A stretch of DNA of 28,729 nt from a virus. Position numbers and translations under genes: made by a program. The notes under the pieces were generated by a model. That model searched no databases. It was not told where the DNA came from and saw nothing but the letters and a program-made list of their open reading frames with translations. Of the stretch, positions 19,717-25,400 are shown in pieces. The DNA lies in IMG/VR virus record IMGVR_UViG_3300043425_000972, positions 1 to 28,729 of that record; one strand, written 5' to 3'. How positions within the stretch are numbered: the stretch's first letter is position 1; every line of letters begins with the position of its first letter.

Positions 19717-19899
19717 ATGAAGAAGCCGAAATCTCAAGTCAATAAGGCGGGCGTGTACACCAAACCGGGTATGCGCAAAAGCCTATTTGAAAAGATTAAG
19801 GCTGGCACCAAAGGCGGTGACCCCGGCGAATGGTCGGCACGCAAAGCACAACTTCTGGCCCGTGAGTACAAGTCCAAAGGCGGAGGGTACAAGTCGTGA
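19717..19899 (+). CDS. Small basic protein, 60 aa
   Basis: A 60-residue, strongly basic protein: KKPKSQVNKAGVYTKPGMRKSLFEKIKAGTKGGDPGEWSARKAQLLAREYKSKGGGYKS. The NKAGxYTKPxxRKxLFxxIKAGxKGGxPGxWSARKAQxLAxxYKxxGGGY pattern is a recurring one in phage and large-virus genomes with no known function. The 3' end overlaps the next gene by four bases (GTGA). It has the length and basicity of a nucleoid-type peptide, but that is inference. Confidence 0.85.
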   Translation: MKKPKSQVNKAGVYTKPGMRKSLFEKIKAGTKGGDPGEWSARKAQLLAREYKSKGGGYKS

Positions 19900-20126
19900 A
19901 AGACCCGCAGAAGTCCCTCAAGGATTGGACAGCCCAGAAATGGCGAACCAGCGATGGCTCGCCGTCCAATGGCAAGAAACGCTACCTCCCCGACAAAGCA
20001 TGGAATGCCATGACCTCCGGGGAAAAGGCCGCGACAAACCGAGCCAAAGCCTCTGGCAATGCCAAAGGCAAACAGTTCGTCCCTCAACCCAAAAAGATTG
20101 CGGCGAAGGCCGCCAGATACCGCTAG
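19896..20126 (+). CDS. Small basic protein, 76 aa
   Basis: A 76-residue basic protein starting at GTG 19896 within the previous stop (GTGA). The text KSLKDWTAQKWRTSDGSPSNGKKRYLPDKAWNAMTSGEKAATNRAKASGNAKGKQFVPQPKKIAAKAARYR is a type I recognise from many viral genomes: SLxxWTxQKWRT ... RYLP ... KGKQxVxQPKxIAxKxxRYR, with unknown function. It and the previous gene look like a conserved pair. Confidence 0.85.
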   Translation: MKDPQKSLKDWTAQKWRTSDGSPSNGKKRYLPDKAWNAMTSGEKAATNRAKASGNAKGKQFVPQPKKIAAKAARYR

Positions 20127-20135
20127 GAGATTCAC

Positions 20136-20342
20136 ATGCCCAAAGGTCAAGCCCCATACAAAAAGAAAGATGCCATAACCGCCGCTGGCGACCGACTGCG
20201 TTCCAAGCTGTCCAGCCTTCGTGGCCCGACTGAAGAACTCGGCAAAAAGATTCAGGGTGCCGCTCCGGCTATCTCCAACAAGTTCCCGGACAAGAAGGCC
20301 AAGGGTGGCATGATACGCAAGCCGCAGGGCCGGAAACGCTGA
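20136..20342 (+). CDS. Small basic protein, 68 aa
   Basis: A 68-residue Lys/Arg-rich protein (MPKGQAPYKKKDAITAAGDRLRSKLSSLRG ... KKAKGGMIRKPQGRKR) with one likely amphipathic helix at about 13-40. Its ribosome site is AGGAGA. It is part of the run of small basic genes; no family recognised. Confidence 0.75.
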   Translation: MPKGQAPYKKKDAITAAGDRLRSKLSSLRGPTEELGKKIQGAAPAISNKFPDKKAKGGMIRKPQGRKR

Positions 20343-20343
20343 T

Positions 20344-20538
20344 ATGGCGAAGTCGTCCAAATCCAAGAAGAAACCCGCGCCGTCAAAGGTGAAGGCTTCC
20401 GATGATAGGACGGTCAACACCGTGTCGTACCGGAACCAAGCCGATGCCTTCATGTCTCGGCACCGAAAGCACATGAAAGTCCAAGAAAACCCGTTTGCGG
20501 CGTTCCGCAAGAGCAAGAAGAAGAAATCCGATGGCTAA
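20344..20538 (+). CDS. Small basic protein, 64 aa
   Basis: A 64-residue protein with Lys-rich ends (AKSSKSKKKPAPSKVKA ... AAFRKSKKKKSDG) and a short ordered middle (DRTVNTVSYRNQADAFMSRHRKHMKVQENPF). It starts one base after the previous stop and overlaps the HNH-like gene by eight bases. No known family. Confidence 0.7.
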   Translation: MAKSSKSKKKPAPSKVKASDDRTVNTVSYRNQADAFMSRHRKHMKVQENPFAAFRKSKKKKSDG

Positions 20539-20809
20539 GGCATCCTCCCGCGATTACACCCGTGAACGGCTCAATGAGTCGCCACAGCGCGTGAAAGACC
20601 GGGCCATGCGCAACAAGGCCCGGCGCGAGCTGATGCGCGAGGGCCGCGTTGAGAAAGGCGATGGCAAGGTGGTTGACCACAAGCGTCCACTGAGCCGTGG
20701 CGGTAGCGTTGACCGGTCGAATTACCGTGTCCACAGCGACAAAGCATCCGACCGTCAGGGCGGAAATCTTCAACCCAAATCGGCGAAAGCCAAGGGAGGC
20801 CGCAAGTGA
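20531..20809 (+). CDS. Small HNH-like protein, 92 aa
   Basis: A 92-residue basic protein whose core AMRNKARRELMREGRVEKGDGKVVDHKRPLSRGGSVDRSNYRV matches the small phage HNH-type domain: VDH (Asp49-His50), the PLSRGGS loop and Asn64 in RSNYRV. The usual closing Asn-Arg pair is replaced by SDKASDRQGGNLQP, so catalytic competence is uncertain. I chose ATG 20531, overlapping the previous stop by eight bases; an in-frame ATG at 20495 lies deep in that gene. Phage HNH proteins often act in packaging, but those lie near the terminase. Here the neighbours are virion genes. Confidence 0.75.
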   Translation: MAKASSRDYTRERLNESPQRVKDRAMRNKARRELMREGRVEKGDGKVVDHKRPLSRGGSVDRSNYRVHSDKASDRQGGNLQPKSAKAKGGRK

Positions 20810-21084
20810 TTCAGATGTTTAAACGATTTTTCCAGAAAATTGGTCGATGGTTACTTTTCCGCAAAGACGAGGATAACGATATGGCAATGGGCCGTTCCAG
20901 CATGAGTCAGCAAATCACCAAGCCGGGCGTTCCGGCCAACCCCAAAAAGGTTGCGAAGGTGATGAAAGAATTTAAACAGGGTGACCTTCATTCTGGCAAG
21001 AAAGGGCCGGTCGTGAAGAGCCAGAAACAGGCAGTCGCCATCGCTCTTTCCGAAGCCCGCCGGGCCAAGAAAAAGAAGAAATAA
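20806..21084 (+). CDS. DUF6496-like small basic protein, 92 aa
   Basis: A 92-residue protein. The C-terminal half (about 44-88: PKKVAKVMKEFKQGDLHSGKKGPVVKSQKQAVAIALSEARRAK) matches the DUF6496 pattern (VMxEFKxGxLHSGxKxGPxVKxxxQAIAIAxSEAxxAxK), known across bacteria and phages, function unknown. The N-terminal 25 residues are aromatic and basic (MFKRFFQKIGRWLLFRK), unlike the family. Translation may start at GTG 20806 (GTGA overlap), at ATG 20815, or at ATG 20881, which would give just the family domain. The octamer at 20817-20824 overlaps the second of these. Confidence 0.75.
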   Translation: MIQMFKRFFQKIGRWLLFRKDEDNDMAMGRSSMSQQITKPGVPANPKKVAKVMKEFKQGDLHSGKKGPVVKSQKQAVAIALSEARRAKKKKK

Positions 21085-21086
21085 CC

Positions 21087-21569
21087 ATGAAGAAGAAATC
21101 CAAATACGCCTCTGGCGGTTCGCCTAAGCCCATGACAATGGCCGAGCGCGTTGCCGACCGAAACCGCCGTATGGCTCAGGCGATGGGTGACGCTCCTTCA
21201 AAGCCTAAACCGGCACCAAGGCCTGCTAAACCCAAGCCGTATGCCGCTGGCGGCCCGATTATGCAATCCTCTATGCCCATGTCTTCCATGAGGAACTTTG
21301 GGCTTTCCGGTGGCGCAGGAAGCCCCATGATGTCTCCTCCTGTGTCGGTTCCTCCGATGGGCGCAAACCCAATGGATGGCCGTCCTCTGCGTGCCGAGCG
21401 CGGTCTTGACCCTGCCGCGATGCGACAGCGGTTTGCCGAGCAAGCCTCCGGAATGGCTGGTCGTATTCGTCCCGGCGCTCCGTCCCCTGTTGGGCCGGGC
21501 GGCGGCTATAAGAAAGGCGGTAAAATTGATGGGTGTGCCACTCGCGGCATGACCAAAGGAAGGAAATAA
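21087..21569 (+). CDS. Gly/Pro/Met-rich protein with C-terminal KKGGxIDGCA tag, 160 aa
   Basis: A 160-residue, low-complexity protein: a basic N-terminus (MKKKSKYASGGSPKPMTMAERVADRNRRMAQAMGD), a Pro/Lys/Ala section, then Met/Gly/Pro/Ser-rich text (about 50-140). The last 20 residues, YKKGGKIDGCATRGMTKGRK, are nearly identical to the C-terminal ends of the next two proteins. Similar DGxAxRGxT ends occur in small phage proteins; I know no function. It likely belongs to the virion, by location. The stop overlaps the next start by one base (TAATG). Confidence 0.75.
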   Translation: MKKKSKYASGGSPKPMTMAERVADRNRRMAQAMGDAPSKPKPAPRPAKPKPYAAGGPIMQSSMPMSSMRNFGLSGGAGSPMMSPPVSVPPMGANPMDGRPLRAERGLDPAAMRQRFAEQASGMAGRIRPGAPSPVGPGGGYKKGGKIDGCATRGMTKGRK

Positions 21570-21814
21570 TGAAAGGTAAAGACCTGTTGGGAACCATTTC
21601 TCCCCTTTACGGTGCAATCACCGGCCACGGCGCGTTCGGCGGCGGCGGTCAAGGTGCATTGGGCCTGCTGGGCAGTCTCGGTGACAAAAAGAAGAAGCCG
21701 GTGTCGGAAGAGGTGGCATCCGATGTCGCCAACGCCGGTGTCGCCAAATTCAAGAAAGGCGGTCGCATTGACGGCTGTGCTACTCGCGGCCATACCAAGG
21801 GGAGCAAATACTGA
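21569..21814 (+). CDS. Small protein with C-terminal KKGGxIDGCA tag, 81 aa
   Basis: An 81-residue protein: a Gly-rich N-terminal half (KGKDLLGTISPLYGAITGHGAFGGGGQGALGLLGSLG), possibly membrane-active or flexible, a charged link (DKKKKPVSEEVASDVANAGVA) and the tag FKKGGRIDGCATRGHTKGSKY. The start at 21569 uses the A of the previous TAA; a longer frame to 21533 would lie inside the previous tag. The Gly-rich lead resembles short phage ejection or internal proteins, but this is a guess. Confidence 0.75.
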   Translation: MKGKDLLGTISPLYGAITGHGAFGGGGQGALGLLGSLGDKKKKPVSEEVASDVANAGVAKFKKGGRIDGCATRGHTKGSKY

Positions 21815-21999
21815 TGAAATCCCCCATGAATGGCAAAGGCATGCCGGTTGAGATTGAAATCACCATCGGCGAAGAGTCTGAGAGCGAAGACTCCGAAAAA
21901 GAGTCTCCGGAGTCTTCTGACAAGCCGAAGGGCTACAAGAAGGGCGGTCGGATTGATGGCTGTGCCATCAAAGGCCATACCAAAGGCACGGTGCGCTGA
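21814..21999 (+). CDS. Small protein with C-terminal KKGGxIDGCA tag, 61 aa
   Basis: A 61-residue protein with an acidic middle (IEITIGEESESEDSEKESPESSDKPKG) and the tag YKKGGRIDGCAIKGHTKGTVR. The three tagged proteins have unrelated bodies (Met/Pro-rich, Gly-rich, acidic) and one shared ending. The start shares a base with the previous stop, and the stop shares one with the next start, so the set is translated as a chain. Confidence 0.75.
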   Translation: MKSPMNGKGMPVEIEITIGEESESEDSEKESPESSDKPKGYKKGGRIDGCAIKGHTKGTVR

Positions 22000-22703
22000 T
22001 GGCGACCAGTGGAACAGCGATTTTCAACCCGGAGTTCTCTGAGCTGGTCGAAGAGGCCTACGAGCGTGCCGGGCTGGAACTGAGGACGGGCTACGACCTC
22101 AGAACGGCTCGCCGTTCCATGAACTTCATGGCTCAGGAGTGGCAGAACCGAGGCATCAACCTCTGGACGGTCGAGTCCGATACCATGACGCTGGTAGCCG
22201 GGCAGACTTCCTACAACATGCCTGCCGACACCATCGACCTGATTGAGCATCAGATTCGTTTAAACAACGGAAGCACGACCTCTCAGTCAGACTACTCGAT
22301 GACCCGTATCTCGGTCAGCGACTACGCGCAAATCAACAACAAGACCACTCAGGGCATGCCCCTGCAAATCTATGTTGACCGACAGCGCGACAACCCGGTC
22401 GTGTACCTCTGGCCGGTTCCAGACGGCTCCCAGACCTATACGCTGGCCTACTGGTATCTGCGCCGGATTCAGGATGTCGGTGCCGGTGGTGCCAACACCA
22501 TCGATGTCCCGGCCCGGTTCCTGCCGGTGCTGGTGGCTGGGCTGGCCTACTACATCGCCATGAAGAAACCGGAAGCCTCCGACCGTCTGGCGATGCTTAA
22601 ACAGGTCTATGACGAGCAGTGGGAGATGGCCTCCGGCGAAGACCGTGAGAAGGCCTCCAGTCATTTTGTGCCGTTCATCGGCTCCATCGGGCGTAACTGC
22701 TGA
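21999..22703 (+). CDS. Head-tail adaptor-like protein, 234 aa
   Basis: A 234-residue protein with the text of phage connector or adaptor proteins: an N-terminal helical part (NPEFSELVEEAYERAGLELRTGYDLRTARRSMNFMAQEWQNRGINLWTVESDTMTLVAGQTSYNMPADTIDLIEHQIR), a central beta part (PLQIYVDRQRDNPVVYLWPVPDGSQTYTLAYWYLRRIQD) and a C-terminal helix bundle (FLPVLVAGLAYYIAMKKPEASDRLAMLKQVYDEQWEMA). The VAGQxxYxxPxDxxDI motif and ending are typical of this group. It would bind the portal on the outside. An exact GTTTAAAC codes Leu-Asn within it (22258-22265). Confidence 0.8.
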   Translation: MATSGTAIFNPEFSELVEEAYERAGLELRTGYDLRTARRSMNFMAQEWQNRGINLWTVESDTMTLVAGQTSYNMPADTIDLIEHQIRLNNGSTTSQSDYSMTRISVSDYAQINNKTTQGMPLQIYVDRQRDNPVVYLWPVPDGSQTYTLAYWYLRRIQDVGAGGANTIDVPARFLPVLVAGLAYYIAMKKPEASDRLAMLKQVYDEQWEMASGEDREKASSHFVPFIGSIGRNC

Positions 22704-23083
22704 TGAGCGTACCGTTTTCATCGGGAAAGTATGCCCACGGCTTCTGCGACAGATGCGGAATCCGTGTGGACGAGCTGAACTCGATGAAAAACCAGCCCAG
22801 AGACCAGATGCCGACCGGAATCATGGTCTGCTCCGAGTGTCTGGACATTGACCATCCCCAGCTCCAGCTCGGCAAGCTCCCGATTAGCGACCCGCAGGCG
22901 CTCCGCCTTGCCCGGCCTGACACTACCTACTATGCCCCCGGCAACGAGGGTGCCAACGGTAGCCGTCAGATTCAGTGGGGCTGGAACCCGGTAGGCATGT
23001 CGCCCGGCTACGATGCCGCCCTTACCCCGAACGACCTTTTGAGCTATCCTGAAGTCGGCACCGTCACCATTATCATTTCGTGA
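22703..23083 (+). CDS. Zinc-finger-type connector-region protein, 126 aa
   Basis: A 126-residue protein with a four-cysteine zinc site: GFCDRC (Cys15, Cys18) and VCSEC (Cys43, Cys46), then DIDHPQLQLGKLPISDPQALRLARPD. This combination (FCDRCGxR ... VCxxCxDxDHPQ ... DPQALRxxRPD) is one I recognise from phage genomes directly after adaptor genes; role unassigned. The C-terminal half is beta-rich. The ATG overlaps the adaptor's stop (TGATG). Confidence 0.75.
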   Translation: MSVPFSSGKYAHGFCDRCGIRVDELNSMKNQPRDQMPTGIMVCSECLDIDHPQLQLGKLPISDPQALRLARPDTTYYAPGNEGANGSRQIQWGWNPVGMSPGYDAALTPNDLLSYPEVGTVTIIIS

Positions 23084-23092
23084 GTTTAAACG

Positions 23093-23731
23093 ATGAATTA
23101 TGCACAACTGACACAGCTCATCCAAGACTACTGCGAAACCAGTGAACAGTCGTTTGTGGACAATATCCCGACCTTTGTACAGGTCGCGGAGGAGCGCATC
23201 TACAATACGGTTCAGCTTCCGGCCATCCGCAAGAATGTCACCGGCACCATGACCTCCGGCAACAAATACCTGTCCCTGCCCGATGACTGGCTGGCGGCCT
23301 TTTCAATATCGGTAATTGCCCCGGTAACGCTGGCCCAGACCTTCCTCATCGATAAGGATGTGAACTTTATCCGGGAATGCTACCCGACCCCTTCAACCGG
23401 CGGTGTTCCCCAGTATTACGCCATTTTTGATGAAAATAGCCTGATTTTAGGGCCGACCCCGAATGCCAACTACGCGGTCGAGATGCACTACTACTACTAC
23501 CCAGAGTCCATTGTCACGGCGGGAACATCGTGGCTTGGGGACAACTTTGAGACGGTGTTACTATATGGTTGTCTTCGTGAGGCCTATCTGTACCAGAAAG
23601 GCGAGTCCGATGTCGTGACTTACTACGAAAACAAGTACCTTGAGTCGCTCAATCTGCTTAAACAGCTTGGCGATGGCAAGGATAGACGCGATGCTTATCG
23701 CAGTGGACAAGTGAGGATACCCGTACAATGA
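23093..23731 (+). CDS. Phage adaptor protein, 212 aa
   Basis: A second adaptor-type protein: N-terminal helices (YAQLTQLIQDYCETSEQSFVDNIPTFVQVAEERIYNTVQLPAIRKNVTGTMTSGNKYLSLPDDWLAAFSISV), a beta part (PQYYAIFDENSLILGPTPNANYAVEMHYYYYPESI) and C-terminal helices (TVLLYGCLREAYLYQKGESDVVTYYENKYLESLNLLKQLGD). This matches the adaptor family known from short-tailed phages such as SU10 and the tail-tube A proteins. It probably stacks below the portal. The ATG lies after TGAG-TTTAAACG, so the octamer forms the spacer. Confidence 0.8.
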   Translation: MNYAQLTQLIQDYCETSEQSFVDNIPTFVQVAEERIYNTVQLPAIRKNVTGTMTSGNKYLSLPDDWLAAFSISVIAPVTLAQTFLIDKDVNFIRECYPTPSTGGVPQYYAIFDENSLILGPTPNANYAVEMHYYYYPESIVTAGTSWLGDNFETVLLYGCLREAYLYQKGESDVVTYYENKYLESLNLLKQLGDGKDRRDAYRSGQVRIPVQ

Positions 23732-24018
23732 TTGGTCAAACTGGAACCAGTAATGTTGGCATTGTGAATGTGTTTGTTGCTGATGGCCGAGGCTTTACTG
23801 CCGAAGAAATCGCCGACCGCGCCATCGACAAAATCATCTTCGTGGGCAACGAGAGCGCCCCGGAAATTCGTGAACAGGCTCTTGCATATAAAGCGGAGAT
23901 TCGCGCAGTCGTCCTGTCCTACCTTGAGGAAGCGCAGGCCAACGAGCGGGTCACCATCCACAACAAGTTGTCTGAAGCAGGCTTCACTGAAGCCTCTGAA
24001 TTCGTCAAAAATCTCTAA
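23728..24018 (+). CDS. Phage-conserved hypothetical protein, 96 aa
   Basis: A 96-residue helical protein: EEIADRAIDKIIFVGNESAPEIREQALAYKAEIRAVVLSYLEEAQANERVTIHNKLSEAGFTEASEFVKNL. The pattern RAxDKIxxVGxxxxPxIRxQAxAxKxxIRxVxxxYxxEA is one often seen after adaptor genes in phages, with no assigned role. It starts in an ATGA overlap with the adaptor gene. Confidence 0.8.
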   Translation: MIGQTGTSNVGIVNVFVADGRGFTAEEIADRAIDKIIFVGNESAPEIREQALAYKAEIRAVVLSYLEEAQANERVTIHNKLSEAGFTEASEFVKNL

Positions 24019-24029
24019 GGAGCATCGTC

Positions 24030-24485
24030 ATGCCTATTTCGCAATCCATCACCACATCGTTCAAAACCGACATCCTGAGTGGCGGTATGAACTTCAATAC
24101 CACCAACCGGGCGCTGACCGTGAATACCCAAGATGTGTTCGTATTGGCTCTGTACACCACTTCGGCGACCCTCGGCCCGACCACAACCGCCTACACTGCC
24201 ACCAATGAAGTGCCGAACGGTTCTGGCTATACCACGCTGGGCAAGACCCTGACCATTTCTCAGGTTCCAACCTCGACCAGTACCACAGCATGGCTCGACT
24301 TCGCCGACCTGAGCTGGACAACGGCCTCGTTCTCGGCAGATGGTGCGCTGATTTACAACGCCACCAACTCCAACAAGTCGGTTATGGTTCTGAACTTCGG
24401 CGGCACTAAGACGGTGACAAGCGGCACCTTCACCATCCAGTTCCCGACCGCTGATAGCTCCAACGCCATCCTGCGCATCGCGTAA
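24030..24485 (+). CDS. Putative virion protein of beta type, 151 aa
   Basis: A 151-residue all-beta protein; FVLALYTTSATLGPTTTAYTATNEVPNGSGYTTLGKTLTISQV is a motif I recognise from phage structural proteins (LYTSSATLGPxTxxYxxTxEVxGxGYxxGGxxL), which are usually near tail or fibre genes. The ribosome site is TAAGGAG. A decoration or tail-associated role is likely; not proven. Confidence 0.75.
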   Translation: MPISQSITTSFKTDILSGGMNFNTTNRALTVNTQDVFVLALYTTSATLGPTTTAYTATNEVPNGSGYTTLGKTLTISQVPTSTSTTAWLDFADLSWTTASFSADGALIYNATNSNKSVMVLNFGGTKTVTSGTFTIQFPTADSSNAILRIA

Positions 24486-24497
24486 CGGAGGTTCCCC

Positions 24498-25397
24498 GTG
24501 CTTTTGTTGACATCCACAAGCGACATCATTCGTGTTGTTACCGGTTCTGCCGCGAGCGTACAGGTGCATGCTTCGTGGGTGGACAACGCATCCGGAACCA
24601 TCACGCCGGGGCGTACCAACACTCCGGCCATCACGACTGCAACGACCACAACGGTTGTTGCGGCTCCTGCGTCATCGACTCAGCGCAATGTGAAGCTCCT
24701 TGTGTTGTCGAATCTCAGTTCGACAGCAACGACCGTCAGTGTTCAGCACTTTGATGGAACAACCAGCTCGGAGCTTTTCAGTTGCACCCTGTTGCAGAAT
24801 GAAAACCTGACAATGGATGAAAATGGTGACTTCCATCACCATGATGCGCAAGGCGCGGATTACATGTACACCGTCCCTCCGGGCGCAAACCTTGGCCTGA
24901 CCGGAACCATCGCAGAAACCATTCCACGCGAGCTGTGTCCAGAGGTCAATACCACCGCTGGCGCATCGGGTACGCTGTTCCTGCAAGCCATCTATCTGAC
25001 TGCTGGGCAACTGGTGAGCAACATCACCATCTTTTCGGCAACGACTGCCACAGGCACCCCAACCAACAAGTTCTTTGCGCTGTACGACCAGAACCGAAAC
25101 CTTTTGGCGCAGTCGGCTAACGACACCACCAACGCATGGGCGGCCAACACCCAAAAAACACTGGCAATGACTTCGCCATACCGTATTCCGACCTCCGGCC
25201 TGTATTACATTGGCTTGCTTCAGGTTGCAACCACCATCGCTACCATCAAAGGCGGTACGGCCAAGACCGGCGGCCAACTGGCGGCGGCAGGCCCGATTTT
25301 GAACGGTACCTCTTCCACCGGCTTGACGACCGCCCTCCCCAACCCGGCGGCGGCCATTACTGCCGGTACAGCTTCGATTTATGCCGCCGTGAGCTAA
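24498..25397 (+). CDS. Putative virion protein, 299 aa
   Basis: A 299-residue Thr/Ser/Ala-rich protein with two parts. The first, about 1-140, has an all-beta repeat character (SDIIRVVTGSAASVQVHASWVDNASGTITPGRTNTPAI ... KLLVLSNLSSTATTVSVQHFDG), as in phage tail or spike bases. The second, about 150-299, looks like a carbohydrate-binding or jelly-roll domain (LFLQAIYLTAGQLVSNITIFSATTATGTPTNKFFALYDQN ... TSGLYYIGLLQV). It starts at GTG 24498 after CGGAGG. It is probably on the virion surface; role unknown. Confidence 0.7.
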   Translation: MLLLTSTSDIIRVVTGSAASVQVHASWVDNASGTITPGRTNTPAITTATTTTVVAAPASSTQRNVKLLVLSNLSSTATTVSVQHFDGTTSSELFSCTLLQNENLTMDENGDFHHHDAQGADYMYTVPPGANLGLTGTIAETIPRELCPEVNTTAGASGTLFLQAIYLTAGQLVSNITIFSATTATGTPTNKFFALYDQNRNLLAQSANDTTNAWAANTQKTLAMTSPYRIPTSGLYYIGLLQVATTIATIKGGTAKTGGQLAAAGPILNGTSSTGLTTALPNPAAAITAGTASIYAAVS

Positions 25398-25400
25398 GTC

